34,334 nucleotides of DNA from Acidobacteriota bacterium (GTDB lineage: Bacteria > Acidobacteriota > Terriglobia > Acidiferrales > UBA7541). Positions 26,712 through 34,334 of the stretch are shown in pieces. The DNA is taken from the NCBI GenBank assembly GCA_003223325.1, contig QHYS01000126.1, forward strand, positions 1-34,334, in the 5' to 3' direction. The notes below the pieces were generated by a model that worked only from the letters and a program-made list of their open reading frames with translations, was not told the origin of the DNA and did not search any database. How positions within the stretch are numbered: position 1 is the first letter of the stretch; each line of letters starts with the position of its first letter. A program made the position numbers and the translations under genes.

Positions 26712-27860
26712 TTAGATTCTCCGGAGAGCGTTCACAATTTGCAGGCGCATCGCTCCCAAACCGGGCAAGAGGCCGCTGGCCAAACCGACGGCCAAAGCGG
26801 TCATGAAGCCCAGAGCGAAAACCGATGGCGCCAAGACCAGCTGAGGCAACATCCCGTTGAGAGCGTTCGCAAGAACGGGAATAGCCAGGCCAGCAAGCAG
26901 CAGGCCCAGAAGCCCACCCACGATCGCAATCGCGAGAGACTCTGCCAGCACAAAAAAGAGGACCTTGCGGTCCGAATAGCCGATGGCCTTGAAAACCGCC
27001 AGCTCCGCGGTCCGTTCGCGCACGGAAATAGCCATGGTGTTTCCCGTGACCAATAGAAGGGTGAAGAACACAACCGTTCCGATGCTAAGGATCAAAAAGC
27101 GGATGTTGCCGAATTGCTTGACCCAACTGGCGGCGAAGGCCGATTCTGTCTCGGTTTTGGTCTCGAAGGGAGAATTAGCGAATTCTGCGTCGATATTCTT
27201 GGCGACGCGCACGGCATCGTCGGGTGAATCGACGCGGACGATGTACCAGCCTACCTGGCCTTTAAGGGCGTCGGGCACGTGTTCCTGGAAAAAATCCCAC
27301 TGCATCCAGAATTGCGTCTCATCGTCTTGAGGGCGCTTACCGTGGTAGAAGCCGTCGATGTTGAATTCCCAATTGCCAGCGCCCCAAATGGTGGCCTTTA
27401 ACGGAATGCGGTCGCCAATTTTCCAGCCGAACCGCTCCGCCGTGCGAACGCCTACGATGGCGCCTTGGCGGTCCTTCAGGAAGTTCGCCCATTCCTCGTC
27501 TGAAACGATCAGCTCCGGGAAAACCTGGCGCTGATTTTCAGGATCGACGACGAACTGGGGGAAGAAGTTCTTTTCGTCCTGGTAGACACCACCGAACCAG
27601 TTATCGTGGGTAACCATTTTGACGCCGGGGATACGCAGCATTTTGTCCCGATAAGAGAGGGGAATCGGGTTGATGATGGAGGTGCGGTTGATGACGAACA
27701 AGCGATCGGCGCTGGCAATATCCGCGCCGCGGCTGAAAGCGTCGCGCACGACCGCAAGAAAGGAGAAAAGGAACAGCGCCACGGCAAACGAGCCGATTGT
27801 AAGAAGCAAACGGATCTTCTTGCGAAAGAGATTGGCGAAAATCAGCCGCCTAAATTTCAT
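26712..27860 (-). CDS. ABC exporter permease (FtsX/MacB-type), first of two
   Basis: A 382-aa permease. The ATG at 27860 (MKFRRLIFANLFRKKIRLLL) overlaps the ATPase gene end by 11 bp and has the usual basic N terminus before helix 1 (IGSFAVALFLFSFLAVV). A periplasmic MacB-like domain (about 40-250) follows, then three helices (LILSIGTVVFFTLLLVTGN, ESLAIAIVGGLLGLLLAGLA, FALGFMTALAVGLASGLLPG), with ERTAELAVFKAIGYSDRKV as the coupling segment. The topology is that of tripartite-type exporters or LolCE-like extractors. The substrate is not predictable from the sequence. Confidence 0.92.
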   Translation of the reverse strand: MKFRRLIFANLFRKKIRLLLTIGSFAVALFLFSFLAVVRDAFSRGADIASADRLFVINRTSIINPIPLSYRDKMLRIPGVKMVTHDNWFGGVYQDEKNFFPQFVVDPENQRQVFPELIVSDEEWANFLKDRQGAIVGVRTAERFGWKIGDRIPLKATIWGAGNWEFNIDGFYHGKRPQDDETQFWMQWDFFQEHVPDALKGQVGWYIVRVDSPDDAVRVAKNIDAEFANSPFETKTETESAFAASWVKQFGNIRFLILSIGTVVFFTLLLVTGNTMAISVRERTAELAVFKAIGYSDRKVLFFVLAESLAIAIVGGLLGLLLAGLAIPVLANALNGMLPQLVLAPSVFALGFMTALAVGLASGLLPGLGAMRLQIVNALRRI

Positions 27861-28596
27861 GACGCCCTCCCGCCGCGACTCGCTCCGGCTCCGCGGACTC
27901 AACCAGCACTCCCTTCTCCAGATGAAGCGTCGTACCCGCCCGGCGGGCTACCACCGGGTCGTGCGTCACCATCAACACGGTCTTGCCGTACTCCCTCACC
28001 AACCGTTCAATAAGAGCCATGATTTCGTCCGCACTCTGGCGATCCAGGTCGCCGGTGGGTTCGTCACATAGCAGAAAAGTGGGATCGGCCACAATAGCGC
28101 GCGCAATGGCCACGCGTTGCTCCTGCCCGCCCGACAACTGCCGAGGGTAGTGGCTCATCCGATCCGCCAAACCGACGACACCCAGTGCCGTCTCCACGTG
28201 GTTCCGGCGCTGCGCCTTGGAGAGCTTCGTCAGCAAGAGTGGAAGCTCCACATTCTGGAAAGCGGTCAGCACGGGAATCAGGTTGTACATCTGAAAGACG
28301 AAGCCGACGTGGCGCGCGCGCCACTCCGTGAGCTTGTGGCCCGACATGTGGGTGATCTCGTCACCGGCAACAGTGATGTTGCCGCGCGTGGGCACGTCCA
28401 ACCCGCCGAGTAGGTTCAGCAGGGTGGTCTTTCCGGAGCCGCTGGGACCCATAAACGCTACGAAGTCACTCTTGTCCACGTCCAGGTTCAATCCTTGCAG
28501 AACGCGAATCTCTCCCCCGCCGCGGTGGTATGTCTTGTCCAGGCCGCGCACTCCGATCAGGCTGTTTGAGCCTCCGCTGCCATCCACTCGGACCAT
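27850..28596 (-). CDS. ABC exporter ATP-binding protein (LolD/MacB-type)
   Basis: A 248-aa ATPase with Walker A GPSGSGKT (50-57), Q-loop VFQMYNLIP, signature LSGGQ (154-158), Walker B FLLCDEPTGDLD with Glu179, and switch His in MVTHDP. The sequence is closest to the LolD/MacB/FtsE subclass, which pairs with FtsX-type permeases. The start has GGGAGGA before the ATG, 9 bp after the adaptor gene. Its 3' end overlaps the next permease. All catalytic motifs are intact, so the exporter should be active. Confidence 0.95.
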   Translation of the reverse strand: MVRVDGSGGSNSLIGVRGLDKTYHRGGGEIRVLQGLNLDVDKSDFVAFMGPSGSGKTTLLNLLGGLDVPTRGNITVAGDEITHMSGHKLTEWRARHVGFVFQMYNLIPVLTAFQNVELPLLLTKLSKAQRRNHVETALGVVGLADRMSHYPRQLSGGQEQRVAIARAIVADPTFLLCDEPTGDLDRQSADEIMALIERLVREYGKTVLMVTHDPVVARRAGTTLHLEKGVLVESAEPERVAAGGRHEI

Positions 28597-28605
28597 TATT
28601 CCTCC

Positions 28606-29814
28606 CTATTTTCGGACCTCGACGCTTTGCCCGTCTCGGATGTCCGGCGGGCCCTTGACGATATTTGCGCCCCTGGCGTTTCCCACGGTGACGGCGCGGC
28701 GCTCAGCGTGATTGCCCTTCACCAGGAACACGATTTTCTTGCCGCCATCTTCCCGAACGGCGCTCTCTGGGACCAAGACTCCAACCGCGGAGTCGCCGGG
28801 GCTCTTCGTCTTATGCTCGCTGAGAAATGTCACCTTGACGCCCATGTCAGGAAGAATTCGCGGGTCCAATTTGACGAAGGAAATCCGCACCTTAACCGTG
28901 GCTTTCTGACGATCGGCGGAAGGAATCACCGTGCGCACCTGGCTGGGTATTTGCCAATCGGGATACGCATCCAACACGGCGGTCACGGCCTGCCCCGGAA
29001 CGACACGCGCGATATAAGCCTCGTTGACGTCCACTTCAATCTCATTCGAGTTCATGTCCACGATCGTGGCGATTCCCGTGCGCGTGAACCCGCCGCCCGC
29101 GGAGATAGGCGATACCATCTCGCCAATTTGCGCATCCTTGGACACGACGATGCCGTCGAACGGCGCGCGAATCGTACAGTTGTCTACGGCCTGTTGCGCT
29201 TCCTGGACGCGGGCTTCTGCGGCGGTCGTCTGCGTTTTAACGAGATCGATTTTGGCCTGCAAACTATCGACGGCAGTGCGTGCAGTGTCTAGTTGCTCCT
29301 GCGTCTGGATGCCAGCCTGCGTCAATTGCTCCGCTCGGCTCAGCACGATGCGTGCGTTGCGAAGCTGCACCTCATAGTCCTGAATGGCAGCTCTTGTAGA
29401 ATCGCGGCCACTTTTTGCAGAGTCCAATGCTCGGCGCGCGTCCGAATCATCCAGCGTGGCTAGCAGTTGCCTCTCTCGCACATGGGTGCCCTCGTCGAAG
29501 TACACGCCGGTCACCAATCCAGTGATCTTCGCCGCAATCGTAGCGCGCCGGCGCGGGGTAACGTATCCACTCGCGTTCAACAACGCTTCGCGCCCTCCGA
29601 CGGGCGGCTTTTGAGCCACGGCAACTTCCACTTCCGGGTTTCTCCCCCAGAAGACGAAAATCGCGCCCGAAAAACCCGCCAGCAAGATCAATCCGCCGAC
29701 GAGCCAGGCCAAGCGCTTTCCCCAGTTGCTGCGTGTGCGCTGCGCGTCGTCGATGCGCAGCGAGCCGAGATCGTGCTTGGGCGCGTTTGAGGGCGTAGCC
29801 ATCCGCTCGCTCAT
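28606..29814 (-). CDS. Periplasmic adaptor (HlyD/RND membrane-fusion family) of the ABC exporter
   Basis: About 402 aa. The start is set at the ATG at 29814 (MSERMATPS); an ATG four codons later is also possible. Residues about 35-57 form a single inner-membrane anchor (LAWLVGGLILLAGFSGAIFV). Then a split biotinyl-lipoyl domain (AAKITGLVTGVYFDEGTHV and IRAPFDGIVVSKDAQIGEMV) flanks a long coiled-coil hairpin (about 130-220, heptad-rich with Gln/Glu), followed by beta-barrel and membrane-proximal domains. The long hairpin normally contacts a TolC-like outer-membrane channel, but none is encoded nearby, so a shared channel elsewhere is expected. First gene of the four-gene operon. Confidence 0.92.
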   Translation of the reverse strand: MSERMATPSNAPKHDLGSLRIDDAQRTRSNWGKRLAWLVGGLILLAGFSGAIFVFWGRNPEVEVAVAQKPPVGGREALLNASGYVTPRRRATIAAKITGLVTGVYFDEGTHVRERQLLATLDDSDARRALDSAKSGRDSTRAAIQDYEVQLRNARIVLSRAEQLTQAGIQTQEQLDTARTAVDSLQAKIDLVKTQTTAAEARVQEAQQAVDNCTIRAPFDGIVVSKDAQIGEMVSPISAGGGFTRTGIATIVDMNSNEIEVDVNEAYIARVVPGQAVTAVLDAYPDWQIPSQVRTVIPSADRQKATVKVRISFVKLDPRILPDMGVKVTFLSEHKTKSPGDSAVGVLVPESAVREDGGKKIVFLVKGNHAERRAVTVGNARGANIVKGPPDIRDGQSVEVRK

Positions 29815-30270
29815 CCTAGAGGGGAGATCCAAAACGGTTGCGACCGACGGCAAAAGCCTGCTACACGAAGCATAACCCAGTGGATGATTTCGCCGCAGTC
29901 ATTGGTACACGTTCATTTTAGCTTGGATTAGGTTCACTCGAAAATCCGCGGTCGCGTTCGCTCCAGGTTTTATAAAAGCAGGAAGGAATCACCGGACTCT
30001 ACCTCGTGTCGCAGATCGGAGCGAACTCGATCGCAATCGAGCGAGTCTACTGCTATCTTCTCGATACGCTCCATGCACCGGCGCTGGCTCTTTCAGTGAT
30101 GGTGAGAAGTTCTTCATCATCCTCGCTGTCGAGCTGGAACTAGCGAACCTGTAGGACCATCAACCTGAACGTCTCCGTTTAGTCCTGAGCCGGGGTTCTG
30201 ACTTGGGCCCGGACGCACGCTCTCGAAGGACGGCGGCGGGGCAGGCCTCTGTTAGAGGAGGGGTTAAACG
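29815..30270. other. Intergenic region between the exporter operon and the envelope operon
   Basis: 456 bp without a convincing gene. It holds a 6-bp perfect stem with a 4-nt loop (CTCGAT at 30026-30031, ATCGAG at 30036-30041) and a short stem just after the lipoprotein gene (CCTCT 30246-30250 / AGAGG 30254-30258) that might contribute to termination. Neither has a following U-tract on the minus strand. The promoter of the exporter operon must lie here, but I see no consensus pair. Confidence 0.4.
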
Positions 30271-30774
30271 CTAGCGTCCTGCCGGTGCGACGACCGCATT
30301 AATCCCGCCAACGGGAGGGTGGCCGGGAGGGAGTGACGGAGCGGGAGCCGGACCGATCTGAAAACTCCTCAAGGTATCCGCCAGCGAGTGGCTCGGCCCC
30401 GAGACCCCAGGGGTCTGGGAGGTTTGGCCCGGGTTGAGACCCGGATGGGAGAAGTTACTGCCGACCGGATCGCTTTCGATCACCGACCAAGCGCCCTCGC
30501 GCTTTTCCAATGAGTAGGTCAATTGCATGGCGCCCGGGCCACCTTTCGCGCGGAACTCCACCTGGGCCGTAGCATGGTCGCCTTGCAGGTTCACTTGTTT
30601 CACATCAGTGTCGAAGGCTTGCAGGTTCAGCGATCCCTGATGGGCCAAGTGGGCCTGAATGGCGGTTCGGATGCTAGCCTCCGGCCCTTGGGTTTCCGAT
30701 GCCGCAGGCTCCCCATGGTTCTTACAGCCGACCAGGAGGCTGGCCAAAAGCACCCACAGAACCATGGTTTTCAT
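30271..30774 (-). CDS. Small lipoprotein of unknown function
   Basis: A 167-aa protein. The start at 30774 (MKTMVLWVLLASLLVGC) gives a type-II signal with lipobox LVGC and Cys17 as lipidation site; a longer frame upstream runs through the preceding gene and is rejected. Residues about 35-110 form a small alpha+beta domain (IRTAIQAHLAHQGSLNLQAF, ATAQVEFRA, LTYSLEKREGAWSVIES) of the NTF2-like or DUF4878-like kind. The last 55 residues are Pro/Gly/Ser rich and probably disordered (PAPAPSLPPGHPPVGG). It begins 11 bp after the di-haem membrane protein gene, suggesting a subunit attached to it. Confidence 0.78.
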   Translation of the reverse strand: MKTMVLWVLLASLLVGCKNHGEPAASETQGPEASIRTAIQAHLAHQGSLNLQAFDTDVKQVNLQGDHATAQVEFRAKGGPGAMQLTYSLEKREGAWSVIESDPVGSNFSHPGLNPGQTSQTPGVSGPSHSLADTLRSFQIGPAPAPSLPPGHPPVGGINAVVAPAGR

Positions 30775-30785
30775 ATCCGGTAGCC

Positions 30786-31736
30786 TCAGTAGTAGCCCAG
30801 CATGAGCATCAGGATCACGTGAATCGATGCCAGTACCGCAAAAGAGTAACTGAACGGCCGGTGGATGATGTGCCAGAGATGCAGCATGCGGTGGGATTTC
30901 GACAGGAAGAGGATCTTTTTCGCCAGCAGCGTTTGCTCGCGCGCCATGCTGATGGCCCGTTCCAGAACCGCGTTTTCCCCTCGCCCCAACCCTACCAGCG
31001 ACCACAAGCGGCGCTCGGACCACAGCATCTTTTGGCGCAGCCGCCAGATCCGCAGCGGAAATCCCACATCAAACAGCAGCATCCTCCCCAAAACCCCCAG
31101 CAGCGAAATCGACTGTACTCGTTTCATGTCCGGCAGCCGCAGCAATCCGTCAATATCCCGCGACGACAGAATCCCCGTGTTCTTCAACTGCGTGGCCGTC
31201 CGCAGACTCTGTTCCTGAGCCTCCTGAAGCGACAATTCCGCGGAATTCAGGCTCCGCGGTATCTGCGCGTAGATGTAGCGCCCCACTACGCCACTCAGGG
31301 CCACCACGATCATGATCCCGTAGGCCACTCCGGCGATCCCGCTGAACTTGAACGAGGAGTGAAAGGTGACGACCACCGGCGCTACCAATCCGAGTAAAAC
31401 GTGGAAGTCCAGCCAGCGCTTGGAGCTTCCCTGCCGCCCCAGCCAGGCCCATTTCTTACGCAGCGGGTAGAGATAGATAAACAAAAACAGCAGCACTCCG
31501 AACAGCCCCAAGCGCAAGCCGATGGCTCCGCTCGGTTTCAGATAATCATGTTTGGGCGAAAGCGCACGCTGCGCCGCAGACGACCAATAGTAACTCAATC
31601 CGTACACCAGCATCGCCATCGTGCCCGCTGCAGCCACCAGGTAGGCCAGCCGCAGCCGCACGCGATGCATGCGATCGGGATCCGCTAAAGACCCTACTCT
31701 CGTTGGCGTCGTGGGCAGAGTCAGATTGATGCTCAT
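30786..31736 (-). CDS. Predicted transmembrane di-haem b protein
   Basis: A 316-aa inner-membrane protein with about five helices (residues 31-50, 73-92, 111-130, 132-155, 295-315). His112 and His126 in the third helix, and His292 and His306 in the last, are each 14 residues apart. This is the spacing by which two helices clamp two stacked b haems in cytochrome b, ferric-reductase and cytochrome b561 type proteins. An extra His289 lies at the last helix entrance (HLWHIIHRPF). A 130-residue cytoplasmic region rich in Arg/Leu separates helices 4 and 5; no flavin or NAD site is visible. It probably moves electrons across the membrane. Co-transcribed with a lipoprotein and an outer-membrane barrel. 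The exact family is not recognised. Confidence 0.78.
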   Translation of the reverse strand: MSINLTLPTTPTRVGSLADPDRMHRVRLRLAYLVAAAGTMAMLVYGLSYYWSSAAQRALSPKHDYLKPSGAIGLRLGLFGVLLFLFIYLYPLRKKWAWLGRQGSSKRWLDFHVLLGLVAPVVVTFHSSFKFSGIAGVAYGIMIVVALSGVVGRYIYAQIPRSLNSAELSLQEAQEQSLRTATQLKNTGILSSRDIDGLLRLPDMKRVQSISLLGVLGRMLLFDVGFPLRIWRLRQKMLWSERRLWSLVGLGRGENAVLERAISMAREQTLLAKKILFLSKSHRMLHLWHIIHRPFSYSFAVLASIHVILMLMLGYY

Positions 31737-31764
31737 GGCTGTAACACCTGCTCCTGGGTATTCT

Positions 31765-32592
31765 TTACTGAGAAGCGCTGGGCTGCGACACCTGCTCCGT
31801 CGTATTTACGGAGAAGCGCTTATAGGCCGAAAACACGTGCGTGTTGCGCCAGTGCTGATGGCGCGATTCCACCTCCACCGTGGTGTGCGCCGGTAGCCAG
31901 TAGGTGCCCGGGACGCTCCGAAAGGAAACCGGCGCATATTCGATCTCACAGTGCATCGTGCGCAGTCCCACGTCTTCCATTTCTGTACCGATCTGAGCGG
32001 CAATCTTCTCGATCACTCCACTGCTCGGGTCGATCCAAGCCGTGCCGGAAATCTCCAGAGGATACTCGCGTCCGCGCACCGCCAGGGCCGCCGGCGATCG
32101 CGTCCCGGGTATATGCTGGAAATGCACTTCGCTCAGAGCCCCTCCGGTAGCGCTTTCTGGCTTCCCCGGGCGGAATTGGAAACTGCCCGCGTAATACGGA
32201 TGAAACACCAGCAGCAGCATGGAGAATCCGTTGCTCACCAAAAGCGGCGCTTTCTCGTGAACCTCTTTGTTCGCATCCGCCGCCACACGCGATTCCACCA
32301 AATTCAATTCCCCGCCCGTATTGGACAACAACACCAGATAGTCAAAGGCAGACTCGCGTTTCTCCATGGTTTTGCCGTTCTCCGCGATCCTCTCCTGGGT
32401 CAGGCGTTCGGTGCAATTGACCTCGGAGATGGTATCCAGAAACGCAGCAACATTGCTGCTGGCGCGGTCCAGCAGTTCTTGAAAGGAATTCCCTGCGCCA
32501 CCCGCCGCAGCGCAGCACATCCCCGCCCCCAGCAGCACGGCCAGCAATCCTCGCCCTCCCCACCCCAACCTCGTGGCCCCTGCTCTCTTCAT
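31765..32592 (-). CDS. Secreted protein of unknown function
   Basis: A 275-aa protein whose ATG (32592) overlaps the stop of the barrel gene as ATGA. Residues about 12-30 form a signal (GGRGLLAVLLGAGMCCAAAG), possibly a lipoprotein signal because two Cys follow a small residue. The mature part starts NSFQELLDRASSNVAAFLD, then NCTERLTQERI, and a beta-rich body (SGTAWIDPSSGVIEKIAAQI, CEIEYAPVSFRSVPGTYWLP) similar to secreted proteins of Acidobacteriota whose fold resembles LolA or outer-membrane lipoprotein carriers. No catalytic motif seen. The overlap suggests a complex with the barrel protein. Confidence 0.8.
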   Translation of the reverse strand: MKRAGATRLGWGGRGLLAVLLGAGMCCAAAGGAGNSFQELLDRASSNVAAFLDTISEVNCTERLTQERIAENGKTMEKRESAFDYLVLLSNTGGELNLVESRVAADANKEVHEKAPLLVSNGFSMLLLVFHPYYAGSFQFRPGKPESATGGALSEVHFQHIPGTRSPAALAVRGREYPLEISGTAWIDPSSGVIEKIAAQIGTEMEDVGLRTMHCEIEYAPVSFRSVPGTYWLPAHTTVEVESRHQHWRNTHVFSAYKRFSVNTTEQVSQPSASQ

Positions 32593-34334
32593 TTGCGCTT
32601 CCACTTCGAGTCGAATCGATATCCCAACATCAACATCCACTGGTTATAGTTCTGTTGCTGACCTCGGTAGAAGGTGAAGCCTCCCTGCGTGAATAGAGAA
32701 GAGCCCACATCATTCTCCACCGTGGCCGTCACGAATCGTGCGCTCTGATTCCCCGCCAGGGTGGAGGTGAAGCCCTGGTCCCCGGCCAATATCTCCAAAC
32801 GCAGCCGCTCGTTTAGATTTCGCGACAGGCTGGCGGCCCGATAAGAGCCCGAGCCAAACGAACTGTCGAAGTGCGAATAGTGCAGGTCGGCGCGCAGGTC
32901 CAGCCAAGGAACCCGCCCAAAAGTCACCCCGTACATCGTGTTGAGCGCCATGCGGCTATCCCCGGTGCGGTTGCTGCGCCCCAGCTCGGTATAAATGGCA
33001 ATCGCCTTCACCAGGTCCACGCGCACTCCGCCGCTGAAGCCTTGAAACAGATACTTATCGAGCAGACCCGTCCCTACCAGGGTCGCATCGAACGTCGGTA
33101 TATTCCGGAAGTAGGTGTGGTTGAAGTCCAGTTGCACGCGCTGCACCGGGCTCCAGCGCATGGTGAAAAAGCTGCTGCCGATCCCCGCCCCGGGAGCCGC
33201 CACCGCGGCGTTTCCCGCAGGGCTATCGGTCTGCAACGCGCTGTAGAGGGAAAAATTGCGCCGGTAGGAAAGCGAATTTTCAAAGAAGAGAAAGGGCCGA
33301 TTGACCGCCCCACTCAGCAAGTTGATCCCCGCCCCGCTGGTGCTCGAATAGTGAAACGCCTCAAAGCTCCCCCCGCTGAAGTTCACAAATCCCCCGCCAA
33401 TTTGCCGGTTGGGACTGTAGTTCCAGGAGGTCGGGTCGGGCGTGGAGCCTGCAAAAATCCCCGTGATCACCCCAGAATGCAGGCGGCGTCCCAAATATCC
33501 CCCGTCGATGGTGTCCAGGCTGTTGGCCCACGGCAGATACAGCCGGCCGAACCCAGCCACCCAGGCCCCAGTGGGATTGTCGTAGATCAGCCCCAAATGA
33601 TAGGTGCGGTTGATCAATTGCTGCAGCGTCGTCTGGGAGGCCGCCGAGGTCGAGTTGATGGTCCCGCGATAGTATCCCTGAAAGTTCCAGTAGCTCCCCC
33701 CGATGCGGGTGAAGTCCGCACGCAGTACCACCCCCAAATCTCTGCCATTGGCCTGCGAAGCATCCAGGCTGTGCGTGCCGAAGTAATCGAAGCCCAGCCG
33801 TCCTTGCATGCGGTTCACCGAGGGCAGCGGCGGCCGCGGAACATCCTGCACCCGGGCCTCTTCATCGAGTGCGTCATCCCCTTCGGTAAAGCTGATCACC
33901 GCCGGATACTTCCGCGTGGAACTGAGCGAGTGCTGTTGCACCAGCGCCTGCAGATCGCTATCGGAAAGATAGGCCAAGTCTCCGACCACCACATCGCGCT
34001 CGAGCACATGGATCTCGGTGACCGCGGAGGTCTCGGCGATGCCCACCACTGTCAGTTCGGCGACCATCGCAGCCGGGGACGCGCTGGCTGGCGCCGCTCC
34101 ATCGGGGCCTGCATTCACCACCACCAGCTTCATCCCTTCGGCTATCCCCTCGTTTCGTCCCGCATCGATGTAGGCGGCATCCTGCTGCACGAATTTCACG
34201 TGGAAAACCGTCCGCAGACCGGGATTCGGAACGGTCGGGCCAGCTCTAAGTTCGGCTGCTGCGCCCACAACCCCAGCCGTACTCCGCCGCTGGTCTTCCA
34301 CCGCACCGCCTGCTGCGGGCGCCACAGGCGTGGC
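32589..34334 (-). CDS. Outer-membrane beta-barrel protein with N-terminal SH3-like domain (5' end outside the window)
   Basis: The frame stays open to the window edge (at least 582 codons), so the true start and signal peptide lie beyond 34334. The N-terminal part holds a small beta domain (FVQQDAAYIDAGRNEGIAEG, KLVVVN) like the periplasmic SH3-type modules that precede barrels. From about residue 170, alternating aromatic strands fill the rest: LGFDYFGTHSL, YWNFQGYYRGTIN, WVAGFGRLYLPWANSLDTID, GGVRVDLVKAIAIYTELG and FTFYRGQQQNYNQWMLMLGY. This is typical of a porin-like or assembly barrel with about 20 strands. The end (YRFDSKWKRK) is unusually basic and lacks a terminal aromatic. First visible gene of the operon with the di-haem b protein. 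Function unknown. Confidence 0.82.
   Translation of the reverse strand, partial: ATPVAPAAGGAVEDQRRSTAGVVGAAAELRAGPTVPNPGLRTVFHVKFVQQDAAYIDAGRNEGIAEGMKLVVVNAGPDGAAPASASPAAMVAELTVVGIAETSAVTEIHVLERDVVVGDLAYLSDSDLQALVQQHSLSSTRKYPAVISFTEGDDALDEEARVQDVPRPPLPSVNRMQGRLGFDYFGTHSLDASQANGRDLGVVLRADFTRIGGSYWNFQGYYRGTINSTSAASQTTLQQLINRTYHLGLIYDNPTGAWVAGFGRLYLPWANSLDTIDGGYLGRRLHSGVITGIFAGSTPDPTSWNYSPNRQIGGGFVNFSGGSFEAFHYSSTSGAGINLLSGAVNRPFLFFENSLSYRRNFSLYSALQTDSPAGNAAVAAPGAGIGSSFFTMRWSPVQRVQLDFNHTYFRNIPTFDATLVGTGLLDKYLFQGFSGGVRVDLVKAIAIYTELGRSNRTGDSRMALNTMYGVTFGRVPWLDLRADLHYSHFDSSFGSGSYRAASLSRNLNERLRLEILAGDQGFTSTLAGNQSARFVTATVENDVGSSLFTQGGFTFYRGQQQNYNQWMLMLGYRFDSKWKRK

Noticed and set aside
30775-31023. 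N-terminal extension of the lipoprotein gene up to 31023
   Set aside because: It runs antiparallel in frame sense through the di-haem b coding sequence and would bury the lipoprotein signal in the middle of the protein.

Overview
The window looks like a chromosomal segment of an Acidobacteriota bacterium, most likely of the Bryobacterales/Solibacteraceae type. This is inferred from gene content, not from a marker gene. The pointers are an Oar-like TonB-dependent receptor with an N-terminal carboxypeptidase-regulatory domain, a DUF1592/DUF1588 cytochrome-like protein paired with a DUF1552 protein and an ankyrin protein, a reaction-centre-type cytochrome c subunit homologue without photosynthesis genes, a DUF6152 protein, and many secreted proteins of unknown function. 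I see no rRNA, tRNA, CRISPR array, transposase or phage gene.

Layout. At 0.2-3.3 kb (+) there is a broken Tat-exported epoxide-hydrolase-like gene, then an intact PQQ-dependent alcohol dehydrogenase that carries the extra aspartate of lanthanide-dependent enzymes. At 3.5-9.3 kb (-) there is a block encoding a DUF1592 haem-motif protein, a DUF1552 Tat protein (ATGA overlap) and a periplasmic ankyrin protein. At 9.5-14.2 kb (-) there is a five-gene operon: a di-haem cytochrome, three tandem paralogues of an unknown secreted family, and DUF6152. At 14.8-17.0 kb (+) lie apaG and a secreted metallo-beta-lactamase-fold hydrolase. At 17.0-19.2 kb (-) are two receiver-domain proteins, one lacking its phosphorylation site, and an orphan ModA-like binding protein. 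At 19.3-22.9 kb (-) is a 1200-aa TonB-dependent receptor with a perfect 23-bp tandem repeat just upstream. At 23.3-25.3 kb are DUF2461, DUF6010 and a small cysteine protein. At 25.4-29.8 kb (-) is a four-gene ABC export operon (adaptor, ATPase, two permeases). At 30.3-34.3 kb (-) is a four-gene unknown envelope operon: an outer-membrane barrel cut by the window edge, a secreted protein, a membrane protein with two His-X13-His pairs (predicted di-haem b), and a lipoprotein.

How the genes may work together. The window is dominated by cell-envelope functions, and c-type haem, b-type haem or PQQ redox modules recur in different operons. Two operons are the best candidates for undescribed systems. 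One is the cytochrome/triple-paralogue/DUF6152 operon at 9.5-14.2 kb. The other is the barrel/di-haem-b/lipoprotein operon at 30.3-34.3 kb. Their functions are inference only. Part of the cytochrome's C-terminal domain also resembles the N-terminal domain of the divergently placed MBL-fold enzyme, which links the two transcription units at 13-17 kb.
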